A program made the translations under genes and the position numbers. From Tupaia tana (Eukaryota > Chordata > Mammalia > Scandentia > Tupaiidae): a DNA stretch of 64,000 nucleotides. The notes below the pieces were generated by a model that did not search any database, had not been told where the DNA came from, and was given only the letters and a program-made list of their open reading frames with translations. Positions 21,496-32,387 of this stretch are shown one piece after another (position 1 is the first letter of the stretch; each line of letters opens with the position of its first letter). The DNA lies in contig JAKSZU010000006.1 in NCBI GenBank assembly GCA_026018925.1, positions 194,426,449 to 194,490,448 of the forward strand, in the 5' to 3' direction.

Positions 21496-21758
21496 TAATT
21501 TTTTTAATTTGACCAGAGAGACAGAAAAGATATTCCTGTCTGAGTCCAGACTAGTTGATGGTTTTGAATTAAAATGGATACATTTTATCATTATATGTAG
21601 CTTCTCTCTGTATTTCAATCAATTTGTTTCCTTGGTTGTATTGGGAGAGGTTGGTGAAAGTTTTGCAGCATCATAGAAATTCTATGATTTTTTTAGATCT
21701 GACAATAGATAAATTGCACTAATAGAGTTGTTGTATTAAATTATTATGACCCTGTTTG
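21496..21758. other. Unassigned AT-rich sequence
   Basis: It may be an old minus-strand LINE, but no motif settles it. Confidence 0.35.
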
Positions 21759-21770
21759 GTAATAATTTTT

Positions 21771-22020
21771 TTTCTGTTTATTTAAGGTTTTTGCCATAGG
21801 GCATGTGTGCTTGGCAGAGATAGAAACAGTGAAATAGAAAGTAAGAAATCACTCCTCATGGGGATGGCCATTCTGTCATCCCTTCTCCATTCTCCTGGGG
21901 TTTTGGACATGCACACACATGTGCCCAGTGTGATTTTCAAGCTGTCGGGTCCAGGACTCAAACTGTGGTCAGCCTTGTTGGAGTTCAGTGCCTCAACCAT
22001 GACACCATTTGCTGGTCCCA
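21771..22020 (-). mobile_element. tRNA-derived SINE, long type, diverged
   Basis: TTTTTGCCATAGGGCATG, CCTCATGGGGATGGCC and ATTTGCTGGTCCC, reversed. Target repeat GTAATAATTTTT at 21759-21770 and 22021-22032. Confidence 0.85.
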
Positions 22021-22056
22021 GTAATAATTTTTCTTCCTTTCATAAAGGGAAGATAT

Positions 22057-22314
22057 GGGACCAGCAGTTAGCGTAATGTCTATGTCACTGGACTCCCACG
22101 TAGTCGACCGCGGTTTGAGTCCTTGACCCGGTGGCTTAAACTCACGCTGGGCGCTTGTGCGTGCGTGCCCAAGATCCCGAGAAGAGAATGGAGGAGAAGG
22201 GACTGCGGCGTGGCCATCCCCCCTGGGGACTGATTTCTCACTTTCTGTCTCTCTGTCTCTCTCTGTCTATCTGGCGAGCGCATGCGCCCTATAGCAAAAA
22301 CCTCTCCAAAAAAA

Positions 22315-22349
<35 letters not shown>
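22057..22349 (+). mobile_element. tRNA-derived SINE, long subfamily A
   Basis: GGGACCAGCAGTTAGCG, GGTTTGAGTCC, GTGGCCATCCCCCCTGGGG. The tail turned into (AAAT)n at about 22312-22352. Target repeat ATAAAGGGAAGATA / ATAAAGGGATGATA. Confidence 0.92.

Positions 22350-22352
<3 letters not shown>
22312..22352. repeat. (AAAT)n microsatellite from a SINE tail
   Basis: About 10 AAAT units at the 3' end of the SINE. Confidence 0.9.
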
Positions 22353-22353
<1 letters not shown>

Positions 22354-22363
22354 AGGGATGATA

Positions 22364-22846
22364 AAGGTAGTTTGTTTCCTAGTCTATTCTTATATTTTTC
22401 TCGCTCCAATTTTAGTCAACTATATTCTTTAACATTCTCTTTTGTAGAGTTAGATGTGATTATAAGTCAGTTTTAAATAAAAGCATTTTACTCTTGGCTA
22501 TTGCAGATGGAATATTCTTCTATAGTCTGTTCCTTTTTGTTCCTTTTTTTTGGTGACTCTTTTTTTATTGTTGGACATGTGTTATTTACATTATGTTCTT
22601 TCACCATAAATTGCAATTTATGGTAGTCTTAATTATACAGTTAAATATATTCAATGATCATTATCAGTCTTTTTGTAGTAGTTTCCTTAGCTATAATTTG
22701 TTTGGCTGAAGTCTTTCTTCTAGTATTCTTCCTGAGATGTGGCCATGAGAATAATACTTAATGAATTAGTACATATTCTTAATAAAATTCTTTAACTGTA
22801 ATTCTTAAAATTATCTGTAATTTTTATTTTTGAGGGTCAATTTGTT
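22364..22846. other. Unassigned AT-rich sequence
   Basis: T-rich, possibly an ancient minus-strand LINE; no firm motif. A short inverted repeat (ATAAATTGCAATTTAT) is at 22608-22623. Confidence 0.35.
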
Positions 22847-22860
22847 GATATAGAATTTTT

Positions 22861-23120
22861 TTTTTTTTGAGAGGTTTTTGCTATAGGGCACGTGCGCTCA
22901 CCAGAAAGACAGAGAGAGACAGAGAGACAGAAAATGAGAAATCACCCCTCAGGGTGGATGGCCACGCCGCAATCCCTTCTCCTCCATTTTCCTCTCAGGC
23001 TCTTGGGCACACACGCACACACACCTGGCTTGAGTTTAAGCCACTAGGTCCGAGACTCGAATCGCGGTCAACTATATGGGAGTCCAGCGACGTAGCCATT
23101 ATTGCCATCTGCTGGTCCCT
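22861..23120 (-). mobile_element. tRNA-derived SINE, long subfamily A
   Basis: Reversed copy with GATGGCCACG, GAGTTTAAGCC, GAGACTCGAATCGCGG and CTGGTCCC. Target repeat GATATAGAATTTTT at 22847-22860 and 23122-23135. Confidence 0.92.
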
Positions 23121-23373
23121 GGATATAGAATTTTTGAGTCATTCTTTCATCATGGAGTATTTTGCAGTCATTGTTCCTGTTCTCATTTCTGGTATTCATA
23201 ATTCTATAAAGAAATTTGATTCCATCATATTTTCTTCCCTTAGAAGTAACTTGATATTTTTGCTTTGCTGTCCAATTCTTTCTTTATTTCAAGCATTTAA
23301 TAATTTTGTTAGTAAATGACTAGACTAGTTCTTGGTGATTGGGATCCATTTTCTCTGTCATAGCACAGTAAAT

Positions 23374-23420
<47 letters not shown>
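23374..23420. repeat. (TTTC)n microsatellite
   Basis: About 12 units, grown from the SINE tail. Confidence 0.9.
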
Positions 23421-23421
<1 letters not shown>

Positions 23422-23660
23422 TTTTAGAGGTTTTTGCTATAGGGTACATGTGATCCCCAGAAAGACAGAGAGACAGAAAGTGAGAAATCACCCCCCGGGG
23501 AATGGCCATGCCGCAATCCCTTCTCTTCTAATCTCCTTTCAGGATCTGGGGCACGCACACACACGCCTGGCGTGAGTTTAAGCCACTGGGTCCAGGACTC
23601 GAACTGCCATCGACTACATGGGAGTCCGGCGACATAGTTATTATTCTAACTGCTGGTTCC
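23374..23660 (-). mobile_element. tRNA-derived SINE, long type, with (GAAA)n tail
   Basis: Reversed copy; its A-tail has become a TTTC run (23374-23420). Target repeat AGCACAGTAAAT / AGCACAGTGCAT at 23362-23373 and 23661-23672. Confidence 0.9.
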
Positions 23661-23763
23661 AGCACAGTGCATTTTTGTGATACAGAGATTTAAATTTATA
23701 TCTCAAGAAGTTTTCTGAAATTTAACATTAAGTACTTATTTGATAAGATTTTTAGTTTCCTTT

Positions 23764-24034
23764 CCTTTTTTTTTTTTTTTTTGAGAGATTTTTGCTATAG
23801 GGCGCGTGCGCTCGCCAGACAGACAGAGAGAGACATAGAGATGGAAAGCGAGAAATCACCCCCGAGGGGGGATGGTCACGCCGCAATCCCTTCTCCTCCA
23901 TTCTCCTCTCTGGATCTTGGGCACGCACGCACATGCGCCCGGCGTGAGTTTTAAGTCACCGGGTCTGGGACACGAACCACGGTCGACTACGTGGGAATCC
24001 AGCAACATAGCCATTACACTAACTGCTGGTTCCC
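23764..24034 (-). mobile_element. tRNA-derived SINE, long subfamily B
   Basis: ACATAGAGATGG, GATGGTCACG, GTTTTAAGTC, GACACGAACC and TGGTTCCC, reversed. The next B copy follows 14 bp later in the same orientation. Confidence 0.92.
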
Positions 24035-24048
24035 AGAGTACACATATC

Positions 24049-24321
24049 TTTTTTTTTTTTTTTTTTTTCTGAGAGATTTTTGCTCTAGGGTGCATGCGCT
24101 CGCCAACAGACAGAGAGAGACATAGAGACAGAAAGCGAGAAATCACCCCCCAGGGTGGATGGTCATGCCACAATCCCTTCTCCTCCATTCTCCTCTCGGG
24201 ATCTTGGGCATGCACGCACACACACCCGGCGTGAGTTTTAAGCCACCGGGTCCGGGATGCGAACTGCGGCCGACTACGTGGGAGTCCAGCGACATAGCCA
24301 TTACGCTAACTGCTGGTTCCC
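24049..24321 (-). mobile_element. tRNA-derived SINE, long subfamily B
   Basis: Second of an adjacent pair. GCTCTAGGGTGCATGC, GATGGTCATG, GATGCGAACTGCGG and TGGTTCCC, reversed. Confidence 0.92.
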
Positions 24322-24579
24322 TTTATTTTCCTTTTCAAATACTTCCTCTGTGCAAATGTTGGATCTCTTTTGTCAATCTCTAATTTCTTCCATTTTCTTT
24401 CCTCCTCCTATTTTCTTTCTAGTATTTCTTTGCTCTTTATTTCCATTGATTTTGTTTGGTTTATTAACTGTATGTCCTTTACTATATTTTGATATGTCCA
24501 TTCTCTTTGATTATTCTAATTTTATATTCATTTTCTGTTATGATTTTTAAGTTATGCTTCTTTCCTAATTGGAGTAGTA
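24322..24579. other. Unassigned T-rich sequence
   Basis: Possibly an old minus-strand LINE, but no firm match. Confidence 0.35.
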
Positions 24580-24930
24580 TGAGTGGGGCTGGGTGTGGTA
24601 GGGGTCAGGCATGCAAGAAGGTGGGTCCAGAAACAGAATGACAGAAGATGACTGAGAGCCAGGCAGGAGATAGTTCATATAAACCTTAGACTATGGCAAG
24701 GAACTCGCACTTTCTTCCAATTACAATAAGGAGCTATTAGAGGGTTTTAGGCACAAGAATGACATAATCCAATGTATTAAATAGGCTCACTCTGTCTTCT
24801 GTGTAGAGAATAGATTATAAGGAGGAAAATGTAAAGAAGGAAGACCTACTAGGAGGCTGTTCATGTAATCCCAGTGACTTGATCAGGATGGTGGTGGTAG
24901 AGTTGGTGGTAAATAGTCAGACAGTGACTA
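24580..24930 (+). mobile_element. Ancient interspersed repeat (unnamed), 3' part
   Basis: GGAGCTATTAGAGGGTTTTAGG, AATGACATAATCC, AGGCTCACTCTGTCTTCTGTG and GAGGCTGTTCATGTAATCC belong to the same repeat as at 6870-8640. Confidence 0.5.
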
Positions 24931-25141
24931 TCTTCCTCATATCTTGTATTACTGTAAATTAATCTCTGTATATTTAAATGTGGATTATATTTAGACCTAT
25001 GTATTTTTAAGTAGCTCCTCGTGTGAAACATATGTGGCCTGTTCAGGTAGAATTTATTCAGTTAGCAAACACTTAGTGATGACTTAGTGCCAGCACAGCT
25101 CTAGAAAATAGCAATACAGTGATTAAAAAAAAATTTCTTTA

Positions 25142-25397
25142 GGGAACCAGCAGTTAGCGTAATGGCTACGTCGCTGGACTCCCACATAGTTGACCGTGAT
25201 TCGCGTCCCGGACCCGGTGGCTTAAAACTCACGCCGGGCGCGTGTGCGTGCGTGCCCAAGGTCCCGAGAGGAGAATGGAGGAGAAGGGATTGCGGCATGA
25301 TCATCCCCCCTGGGGGATGATTTCTCCCTTTCTGTCTCTATGTCTCTCTCTGCCTGTCTGGTGAGCGCACGTGCCCTATAGCAAAAATCTCTCCAAA
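25142..25397 (+). mobile_element. tRNA-derived SINE, long subfamily B
   Basis: GGGAACCAGCAGTTAGCG, ATTCGCGTCCCGG at the B box, CTTAAAACTC, CATGATCATCC and TCTCTATGTC. The tail is only 7 A's. A/T-rich target flanks AAAATTTCTTTA and AATTTTTTTTTCTTTA. Confidence 0.92.
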
Positions 25398-25509
25398 AAA
25401 ATTTTTTTTTCTTTATTGCCTAGGAACCTATATTTTAGTAGATGAAAATAATAATAAAAATATTAAAATAGGTGATCATAAGTGAGTACATGTTTGAGGT
25501 AATATTTAG

Positions 25510-25618
25510 AACTCTTTCTATATAACTTGTCATTTATTCTTCAAATTCTGAGAGGTTGGTATTATTATTACCTTAATCTTTTAGGTGAAGATACTGAGGA
25601 TAAGAGTAGTTATATACT
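25510..25618 (-). mobile_element. MIR SINE, part 1
   Basis: GGTATTATTATTACCTTAATC, TTAGGTGAAGATACTGAGG. The element continues at 25921-25985 (TCTTGTCCATGTTCTTATAGC, TAGTAAGGGGAGGAATAAG) after the SINE. Confidence 0.7.
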
Positions 25619-25920
25619 GGGGCAGTTGGTGGTGTGGTGGTTAAAGGCATTAGATCCCACATGGCTGACTGCACAGTTTTGAGTCCTGGACGAGGCAGCT
25701 TGAAAAACACACTGAGTTCATGTGTCTGAGTACCCAAAATCCTGAGAAGAGAATGTGGAGAAAGGATTATTGCATGCTCCCCACTCTGGGGGAGGGTGAT
25801 TTTTCACTTTTTCTCTCTATTTTTCTCTCTGATGAGTGAATGTGCCCTATAGCAAAAAAATAAATAAATAAATAAATAAAATAAAATAAAAAATAAAGAG
25901 AGAGAGAGAGAGAGAGAGAG
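25619..25920 (+). mobile_element. tRNA-derived SINE, long type, with A-rich and (GA)n tail
   Basis: GGGGCAGTTGGTGGTGTGG head, TTTTGAGTCCTGGACG, CCTATAGC. The tail is (AAAT)n then (GA)n. GTTATATA/GTCATATA flank it. It lies inside a MIR. Confidence 0.8.
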
Positions 25921-25921
25921 G
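25896..25921. repeat. (GA)n microsatellite
   Basis: About 12 GA units at the end of the SINE tail. Confidence 0.9.
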
Positions 25922-26784
25922 TCATATATCTTGTCCATGTTCTTATAGCTAGTAAGGGGAGGAATAAGATTTTAGTCTAGGTTAAGTAAGTGAGCAAATA
26001 GATAAGAAATATGAAAAAATGTAGTAGAGAAATATGGTGATCAGGTAAGAGCTCTCTGAAGAGGTATTTTTAAAAAGAGACCTGGTCTCTTGAGCAGGAA
26101 TCATCCATACAAAAACCAGGGAAAAAACATGTGTAGGCAGAGCTAATAGTAAGAATGAAGTTTCGCAAAAGCATGATATGTGAGGAACAAGAAGGAGGTT
26201 GAAAGGTTGTAGTGCAGACAACAGAGAAAACCATGCAAGAAACTAGAGCTCTTGCAAGGATTGTGAAGACACAGTGGAATGGGAGAGACCAGTTAGCAGG
26301 TGATTGCCAGGACTTATTTAGGGGATCACAGGTTGGAGCAGATGGCAGTGGTGGAATTGGACAGAGTGGACAGATTTGAAGTATATTGTGGAGGTTGAAT
26401 TAACAGTGCTTTTTAATGGATTTGTTAAGAGAAATGAGAGAAAGGGAGTCCTTAAAGATAATTCACAATGCAATTGTGTAAGAATATCTGAGCATGAACC
26501 TATTACATGACTTTGGTCAAAAAAATTCCACCTTAAATATTTGGATTCTATGGTGGGAATAAGGGTGGATTCACGTGGAGATTAATGAGAAAATAAACAT
26601 TTATGAGTTAACTTGGATGAACATTTCACATATGGCATCTACTTTGTTATATATAACATTCTGAATGCCAGGCAAAGTCTGAGCTGTGGAAACCTCAGCA
26701 TTTGCCGGAGAGGGACTCATAAAGTTCTGATTCCTTGTTCTCATGAGGTTTACAAACTGGGAGATTGCATTTTCTACTACCCTG

Positions 26785-26890
26785 TAATACCCAAGAATTA
26801 TTTTTCCTCATTTTTCAGATGAGGGCCCAAGGTTTAGCGCTCATAAGTAATTTGCCTATATATGAAGGATCGGTCCTAAATTCTCATGTT
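26785..26890 (-). mobile_element. MIR-like fragment
   Basis: TTTTTCAGATGAGGGCCCAAGG and AGTAATTTGCC match the reversed MIR core. Confidence 0.5.
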
Positions 26891-28380
26891 CATATTTATT
26901 CTGTTATTTCATGTTGAAAATGCAATATCCAGATATGGCCCTAGATAGCTACCCATATAAATTGATGTAGATAATCTAGGAAATGAAGTTTTTTCTATTA
27001 GAGTGCTTTTGAATTTTCTTTTGTTCATTCTTATTTAATTTAAATTGACTGTTAAATTTGGCATTTGCAATTACAGGATGCTGATAACAACATTCTCAAT
27101 CAGGACCAAAGAAATGTGTCTAACGTTGTAAAATTTATCTCCCAACCACCAAAGTGCTCGAGTTGATGTAAAACAGAGAAAAAAAAATTTTTTTTTTTTC
27201 TGTCAGGTTTCCTGCCTCTGACTTAACTCCCACAGCTGCATGTTTGAATATTTAGCAGCAAGGTTGGAGGGTGGAGTCAATTAGTTTGAGTGGGTGACTG
27301 TACCTGAGCTTTTCACTTGGTGGTGGAAGCGAAACACAGTGTACATGAAACAGATTTCTGAAATGTTTGAGTTACTATTCTGAAACTTCCAATAGAAAAT
27401 ACATTTATAATGAATTATCTTAAATTAAATTTTAATGGCCTCTAAATCGTATATAAAGTACTAGCACAGAAACAGTCTCCTGTGCAGATAAACATCATTA
27501 GTGAGTAAGTAGGAAAACTTCTTTGGCTTCTATGTCCCTCTGGGTTTTCTAACAGCTCCACGGATCCTTTTCTGCTTAATGTGAATGCCAATATGCTTTT
27601 CTTTTCCACTTCCCCAGTGAGCCTCCTGTGTTAATAGCCAGCTTTTGCGTTGTCAGCTCTTGAAAAAAACAAAAGTGATGATTCTTTGCTGAGGTGAAAT
27701 CTTACCTGGCACCTGCACATGCTCATTTTGGCAGCTCCTCGTGATCCTTCAACTTGCAGAAAATCCTTAGCGGAATGAAAAGGATAGGCCCACCTCTACA
27801 GCAGAGCAAGTTCCCAGTGCGGTAATCTCAGTGGGATGACGCTGACATGGTGTATTAACAAGTCTGTTTAATACCCAACTGCTCCTGTGAACTACTACCT
27901 GGATGCCGGAAGCTGGGCACTTCCCTAGTTGGTGTGGAATTTTGGCTTTTCAACTTCTTCTTCTGTTTGGAGAGGAAGTTTCCCTTGATCCAGCCAAACT
28001 TTCTGGATTAAGTAGTGTGTGTGAGATGGGTGAGGACAACATAGAGACCTACATTGATCCTGGGCTCTGAAAAGACCATCATAGGAACATAGCCCCATGG
28101 TCTGCTCATTGCTACCACCCACACCCATCTACATGATCACCCTGAGTGCCCTGGTTCTGGAGCAGCTGTTTGGAAAGCTTGTGTGGTCATACCTACCCTC
28201 AACAAGAGACAAGCTGCCAAACCCCAGGAAACTTGGAGTTTAGGCCCACTTAATACTTTCTCATTAGGCTCTGGGAGGAAAGGTGTAGAGTGACAGGCAT
28301 TCACGGCTGCACTAATGTAAGTCTGGCTCAGATATTTTCTGTTGTTGCTAGGTTGGTTTTTTGAGCGACAGCTTTTTATA
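26891..28380. other. Repeat-poor stretch, about 1.5 kb
   Basis: No repeat family or exon recognised. It is less AT-rich in 27500-28300 than the surroundings. The longest frames (67 and 87 codons, minus strand) show no domain. Confidence 0.5.
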
Positions 28381-28381
28381 A

Positions 28382-28607
28382 AGAATTTTTGTTTGCTCAT
28401 TTATTTATTTTGAGGAAGAGAGACAGACAGATGGACAGGCATCTTTGACAGGATCTTCATGCCATGATCCTCCCTAGTCCTTCAGCCAGCCAGAATCACA
28501 GGTGTATCCATTTTCAGGTGCACCCAGGACATGAACCAAGAGCCTTCCTACTTGGCCAACAGCATTGTACAGCAGTGTCCCTACTGCCTGTGCCACCACA
28601 GCTGGGC
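28382..28607 (-). mobile_element. tRNA-SINE type D
   Basis: ATTTATTTTGAGGAAGAGAG, TTCATGCCATGATCC, GCCAGCCAGAATCACAGG, ACATGAACCAAGAGCC and CCACCACAGCTGGGC, reversed. Confidence 0.6.
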
Positions 28608-28671
28608 TATTATTTTTGTTTTAAATCTGTTTTATCTCCAAGACAAATAGGGCATGAATAAATAAATGAGT

Positions 28672-28729
28672 AAATAAATGCTTTCAGTGTAGCCTAGTGG
28701 AAATAAATGCTTTCACTGTAGCCTAGTGG
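28672..28729. repeat. 29-bp tandem duplication at a SINE 5' junction
   Basis: Units 28672-28700 and 28701-28729 (AAATAAATGCTTTCAGTG..., one G/C difference) cover flank plus the first bases of the SINE head. Confidence 0.88.
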
Positions 28730-28998
28730 TTAAGGGAGCCAGGTTCCACGAAGCGTGATTCAAATCCAGCCCTGGCAGCTTGAAAACCACTGAGCATGTA
28801 TGTGTGTGCATGCCCGAAATCTGGACGTGGTGGAGACATAGAGGAGAAGATATTGTGTTGTGACCATGCCCCACTGGGTGGTGTTTTCTCCCTCTCCTTC
28901 TCTCTTTCTTCTTCTCTCTGATAGGTGCATGCATCATCTGCCAATTAAAAAAGAGAGAAAGAAGGAAAGAAAGAAAGAGAGAAAGAAAGAAAGAAAAG
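28688..28998 (+). mobile_element. tRNA-SINE type C with (GAAA)n tail
   Basis: GTAGCCTAGTGGTTAAGGGAG head, GATTCAAATCC at the B box, AGCATGTATGTGTGTGC, GACCATGCCCCACTGGG body. The tail is GAAA-rich (28951-29000). Confidence 0.75.
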
Positions 28999-29005
28999 AA
29001 AAGGA

Positions 29006-29120
29006 AGATGGCTTAGTAGGCAGCATGGTAGGTAAGGTGCTGGATTCTCACATGGCTGACTGAAGTTTGAATCCTGGACCCAGTGGCTTGAAAACTTAAA
29101 AAATAATAAATAAAAAAATA
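29006..29120 (+). mobile_element. SINE head joined to an A-rich tail (body missing)
   Basis: GGCTTAGTAGGCAGCATGG, GGTGCTGGATTCTCACATGG, GTTTGAATCCTGGACC, GTGGCTTGAAAAC, then AAATAATAAATAAA. The normal body is absent. Confidence 0.65.
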
Positions 29121-29274
29121 TAGGAGTCATAGTGTTTACTTAATTAAATGTTTACTTAATCAAAATACTTAATTAAATCACTTAATTTTTACATTTTATT
29201 TAGGGTGCTCTACCATGGTCAAACACCTGTTTCAAGTTGGTAAAGGACAATTCAAAGATTGGGGGTTCAAGGCA

Positions 29275-29475
29275 TGGTCTTTTGAAATCAGATAGGTCTG
29301 TGTGTTTAATGTTTGCTTTGCCTCTAATCTTGTGATCTTGGGCAAGTTACCGAACTTCTCTAACCCTCAATTTCTTCATCTGGAGAATGGATTAAGTATT
29401 CACCTTGTGTTTGTTGAGAGAACGAACCGAAATCATGGATGTGAAATACTGAGTAGGCACATAAAAATCTGCAAG
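29275..29475 (+). mobile_element. MIR SINE
   Basis: CTTGTGATCTTGGGCAAGTT, CTAACCCTCAATTTCTTCATC and GAATACTGAGTAGGCAC-like tail match MIR order. Confidence 0.75.
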
Positions 29476-29794
29476 TAAGTTCTGACAGTACTGTTACTGA
29501 AGCTAATAATACCCTCCTGTGCCAAACTTTTCTCCACGTGTGTATATTGAAAACCACTTGGAGAGCACAGCCTATTCAATGATAGGGTATATGGGATTTC
29601 AGTCATTAGGTAAACATAAAAGAGAAAAAACCTAGATCAACTAATATGGAATGTCCTTTGTTCATACATCTGTAATGCAGTGAATAGATTTTAGCAAGGA
29701 TTTGATTAGTGTTCAAGATTTTTTTTTTGGTGAAATTTTCAAATGTATGAAAATTACTTTACCTGTCAGTACCAACTTAAGTTCAAGGAATCAG

Positions 29795-29837
<43 letters not shown>

Positions 29838-29927
29838 TGTATTTTGTTTAACTCACATTGTGACTTCCGTTTTGTTGCAGCTCATTGTTACTGATGACTC
29901 TAAGGAAGAGATAAACTCCATGTAAAT
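29476..29927. other. Unassigned sequence with a GT microsatellite
   Basis: Only the (GT)n tract at about 29797-29840 stands out. Confidence 0.45.
29797..29840. repeat. (GT)n microsatellite
   Basis: Over 16 GT units, with one A interruption. Confidence 0.9.
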
Positions 29928-30075
29928 AAGTGAATCTCTCCTTCCCTTTGAGATTGTGGGCATGCATGCACACACCTCTGATGTGTTTCTCTAGCCACCA
30001 GGTCCAGGACTCGAAACTCACAGTTGGCTATATGAGATCCAGCCACCTCAACCACCATGCCATAGGTTCCCCTAG
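29928..30075 (-). mobile_element. SINE fragment, head side
   Basis: GGGCATGCATGCACACACC, CCACCAGGTCCAGGACTCG and ACCACCATGCC reversed; the tail side is missing. Confidence 0.65.
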
Positions 30076-30790
30076 GATGATTTCAGTGTCAATAACAAGA
30101 AGTGCCTTCTCACTATTGCCACAATAAGCACTGTTTGAATTCAAGAGAAATTTATAGAATAATAATTAATTTCTATACTAATTAGAAGAAAATCTACTTA
30201 GTCTTTGAAAATTTAAGACCATGGTAATTTATTGTATTTTATGTTATCAAATTGACCACTTATTAAACTTTTTACTAGAAAAAAATTTCATAGTATTTTA
30301 TTTTATTTTTTGATTAATGAGATGCAATACTTTAAACAAAGGGGAGGTATTGAGGGGAAAAGAATGATCTGGAGCATGTTACATTTTATGGTCTTCTTTG
30401 TTGCCTTTCTTTGTCTGAAATTTTTATAAAGATGACATCAGATCAGACTAAACTTAAAGCAATGGAAAAGGTGACAATATATTACATATATGAATGAATA
30501 AATTTATTCTATTTTTCATATTCCCATAGTTAAAAAACACACAACAAAACTTGTGGTTTACTATAACACATTTCACTTTATAATCAGGCATGTTCACATG
30601 CCTATCTCTTCTGTTAGACAGTATTTGACAATTCAAGATGATAGAGCATGGCCTTATTTGTGTTTGTATCCTTTCTACATTTTGGCAGAATATCTAAAAC
30701 TTTAATGATGTGCAGTACAGGCTTATTGACTGCGCAGAGTTGAAGAGGCATACAATTCCTTTGCTTTGGTCAGGTGGAAGTTAAATATTT
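30076..30790. other. Unassigned AT-rich sequence
   Basis: No repeat or gene signal recognised. Confidence 0.45.
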
Positions 30791-30799
30791 CTGATGAGA

Positions 30800-31200
30800 C
30801 CGCCCATATAAAAAGATTTAATGCTGAGTGAACCAAGCCATACTATGAAAGAGAAGCATTATGTGTCCCCACTTAATGTACACTGAATGTCTTCACTCTA
30901 TGACAGTAACTAAAAGATTAAAGGTAAAAAGGCATAGAGAGCAACTGTTGATAACAGAGACAGTATAGGAGGAGGGTGGATAATTAGGGGGTAGGTGAGA
31001 GGAAGGGAATCAAGGGGGGAAAAAGGAAGCAAAACATTTATTGAACACAAAAATGAAAAATTATCTGTTGATTATAATGTATATGATAATATCTTTGGAC
31101 TAATATACAATGTATTCATGCTGAGAAAATCCATTTTGTATGTTGTAAAGATATACAGTGATTAAATGTAAAAAAATAAGAAAATAAAAGAGGAAAGAGA
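30800..31200 (+). mobile_element. 5'-truncated L1, ORF2 end and 3' UTR
   Basis: CTGAGTGAACCAAGCCATACT, ATGAAAGAGAAGCATTATGTG and CCACTTAATG correspond to the ORF2 end of the young L1 (near 49630-49690). Then comes a long lineage-type 3' UTR and A-rich end. It is diverged. Confidence 0.65.
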
Positions 31201-31521
31201 GTTAAAAAAAAACACAAAAAACCTCTATTGCACATTTGCACACACACTCTCTCTCTCTTTTTAGGTATAGCAAAGTGGGGAGTTTATTAGAAGAGAGGGA
31301 AGGGAAAACAGAGCTCCCAAGAAGGGAGAGGTCCTGGAAAATGGGTTGCCCAGCAGAAATCTCTCCCAAATATACAGGGCATTTTGAACCATCAGACCAA
31401 ATATATTCACCCAAATTTGCCATACTTTAATGGACTAGACTCCAAGGGGTGAAACTTTTGGCTAAAATGAAGAAACAGCTTGGAAGTCAAGGCAAGAGAA
31501 AGGAGTATCAGTTTTGTCAAT
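31201..31521. other. Unassigned sequence
   Basis: Nothing recognised. Confidence 0.4.
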
Positions 31522-31533
31522 AATCAAGTGATG

Positions 31534-31811
31534 GGGAACCAGCAGTTAGCGTAATGGCTATGTCGCTGGACTCCCACGTAGTCGACCGCGGTTCGCGTCT
31601 CGGACCCGGTGCTTACAACTCACGCCGGGCGCGTGTGCGTGCATGCCCAAGATCCCGAGAGGAGAATGGAGGAGAAGGGATTGCGGCGTGACCATCCCCC
31701 CTGGGGGCTGATTTCTCGCTTTCTGTCTCTCTGTCTCTCTCTGTCTGTCTGGCGAGCGCACGCGCCCTATAGCGAAAAACCTCTCTCAAAAAAAAAAAAA
31801 AAAAAAAAAAA
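31534..31811 (+). mobile_element. tRNA-derived SINE, long subfamily B (mixed sites)
   Basis: GGGAACCAGCAGTTAGCG, GGTTCGCGTC and GTGACCATCC, but TCTCTCTGTC as in subfamily A. Target repeat AATCAAGTGATG at 31522-31533 and about 31812-31823. CpG-rich. Confidence 0.93.
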
Positions 31812-31823
31812 AATCAAGTGATG

Positions 31824-32278
31824 AAGAAAGTGAGAGAAACCAATGAGAGACCCAGAAGCAGAGAAATTTCAAAATTGAGACATGCAAAGACAGAAACGGA
31901 GACACACACATATGCACACATGTACACATGCACCCCCCTCCCCCCATACACACACAGTATTCTGAGACTGAATATGTGAATCTGTGAGCATTTTCTTGAC
32001 TTGGCTTAATGTTTTTTAACCCTTCCCCCACCCCAGCCTTGAGAAATAGAGATAATTGACTTATGTTTTCTTTGCAAAAATAATCTAGAAATTTATTTAT
32101 TTAAAAAATAAAGACCCTGCACTACTCTATAAGCTCCTTAGAGACAGTAATTATATCTTTTACATATAAAGTGCTATCTTGTATTTATAATGTGTTAGAT
32201 AGTGGTAGGGGAGAAGAACATTTAGAAGAATATGGTCACTTCTATGTTGAGTAAGCAACCATCAGCTATCAGAAGAAC
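31824..32278. other. Unassigned sequence
   Basis: A CA/C-rich patch lies at 31900-31960; nothing else recognised. Confidence 0.4.
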
Positions 32279-32292
32279 TGCTTTTTAATTTT

Positions 32293-32327
32293 AATTAATT
32301 AATTAATTAATTAGACCAGAGAGGGAC

Positions 32328-32387
<60 letters not shown>

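Larger units (their letters stand above)
25040..26530 (+). mobile_element. Ancient interspersed repeat (unnamed), longer copy, interrupted
   Basis: GCACAGCTCTAGAAAATAGC, GAACCTATATTTTAGTAG, GAAGAGGTATTTTTAAAAAG, AGGAACAAGAAGGAGG and AGATTTGAAGTATATTGTGG come in the order of this repeat. Two SINEs and a MIR lie inside. Confidence 0.45.

Noticed and set aside
22867..23319. 150-codon open frame, plus strand
   Set aside because: Its first half is the reverse strand of a SINE (the YRARALTRKTERDRE pattern recurs in many copies). No cellular protein.
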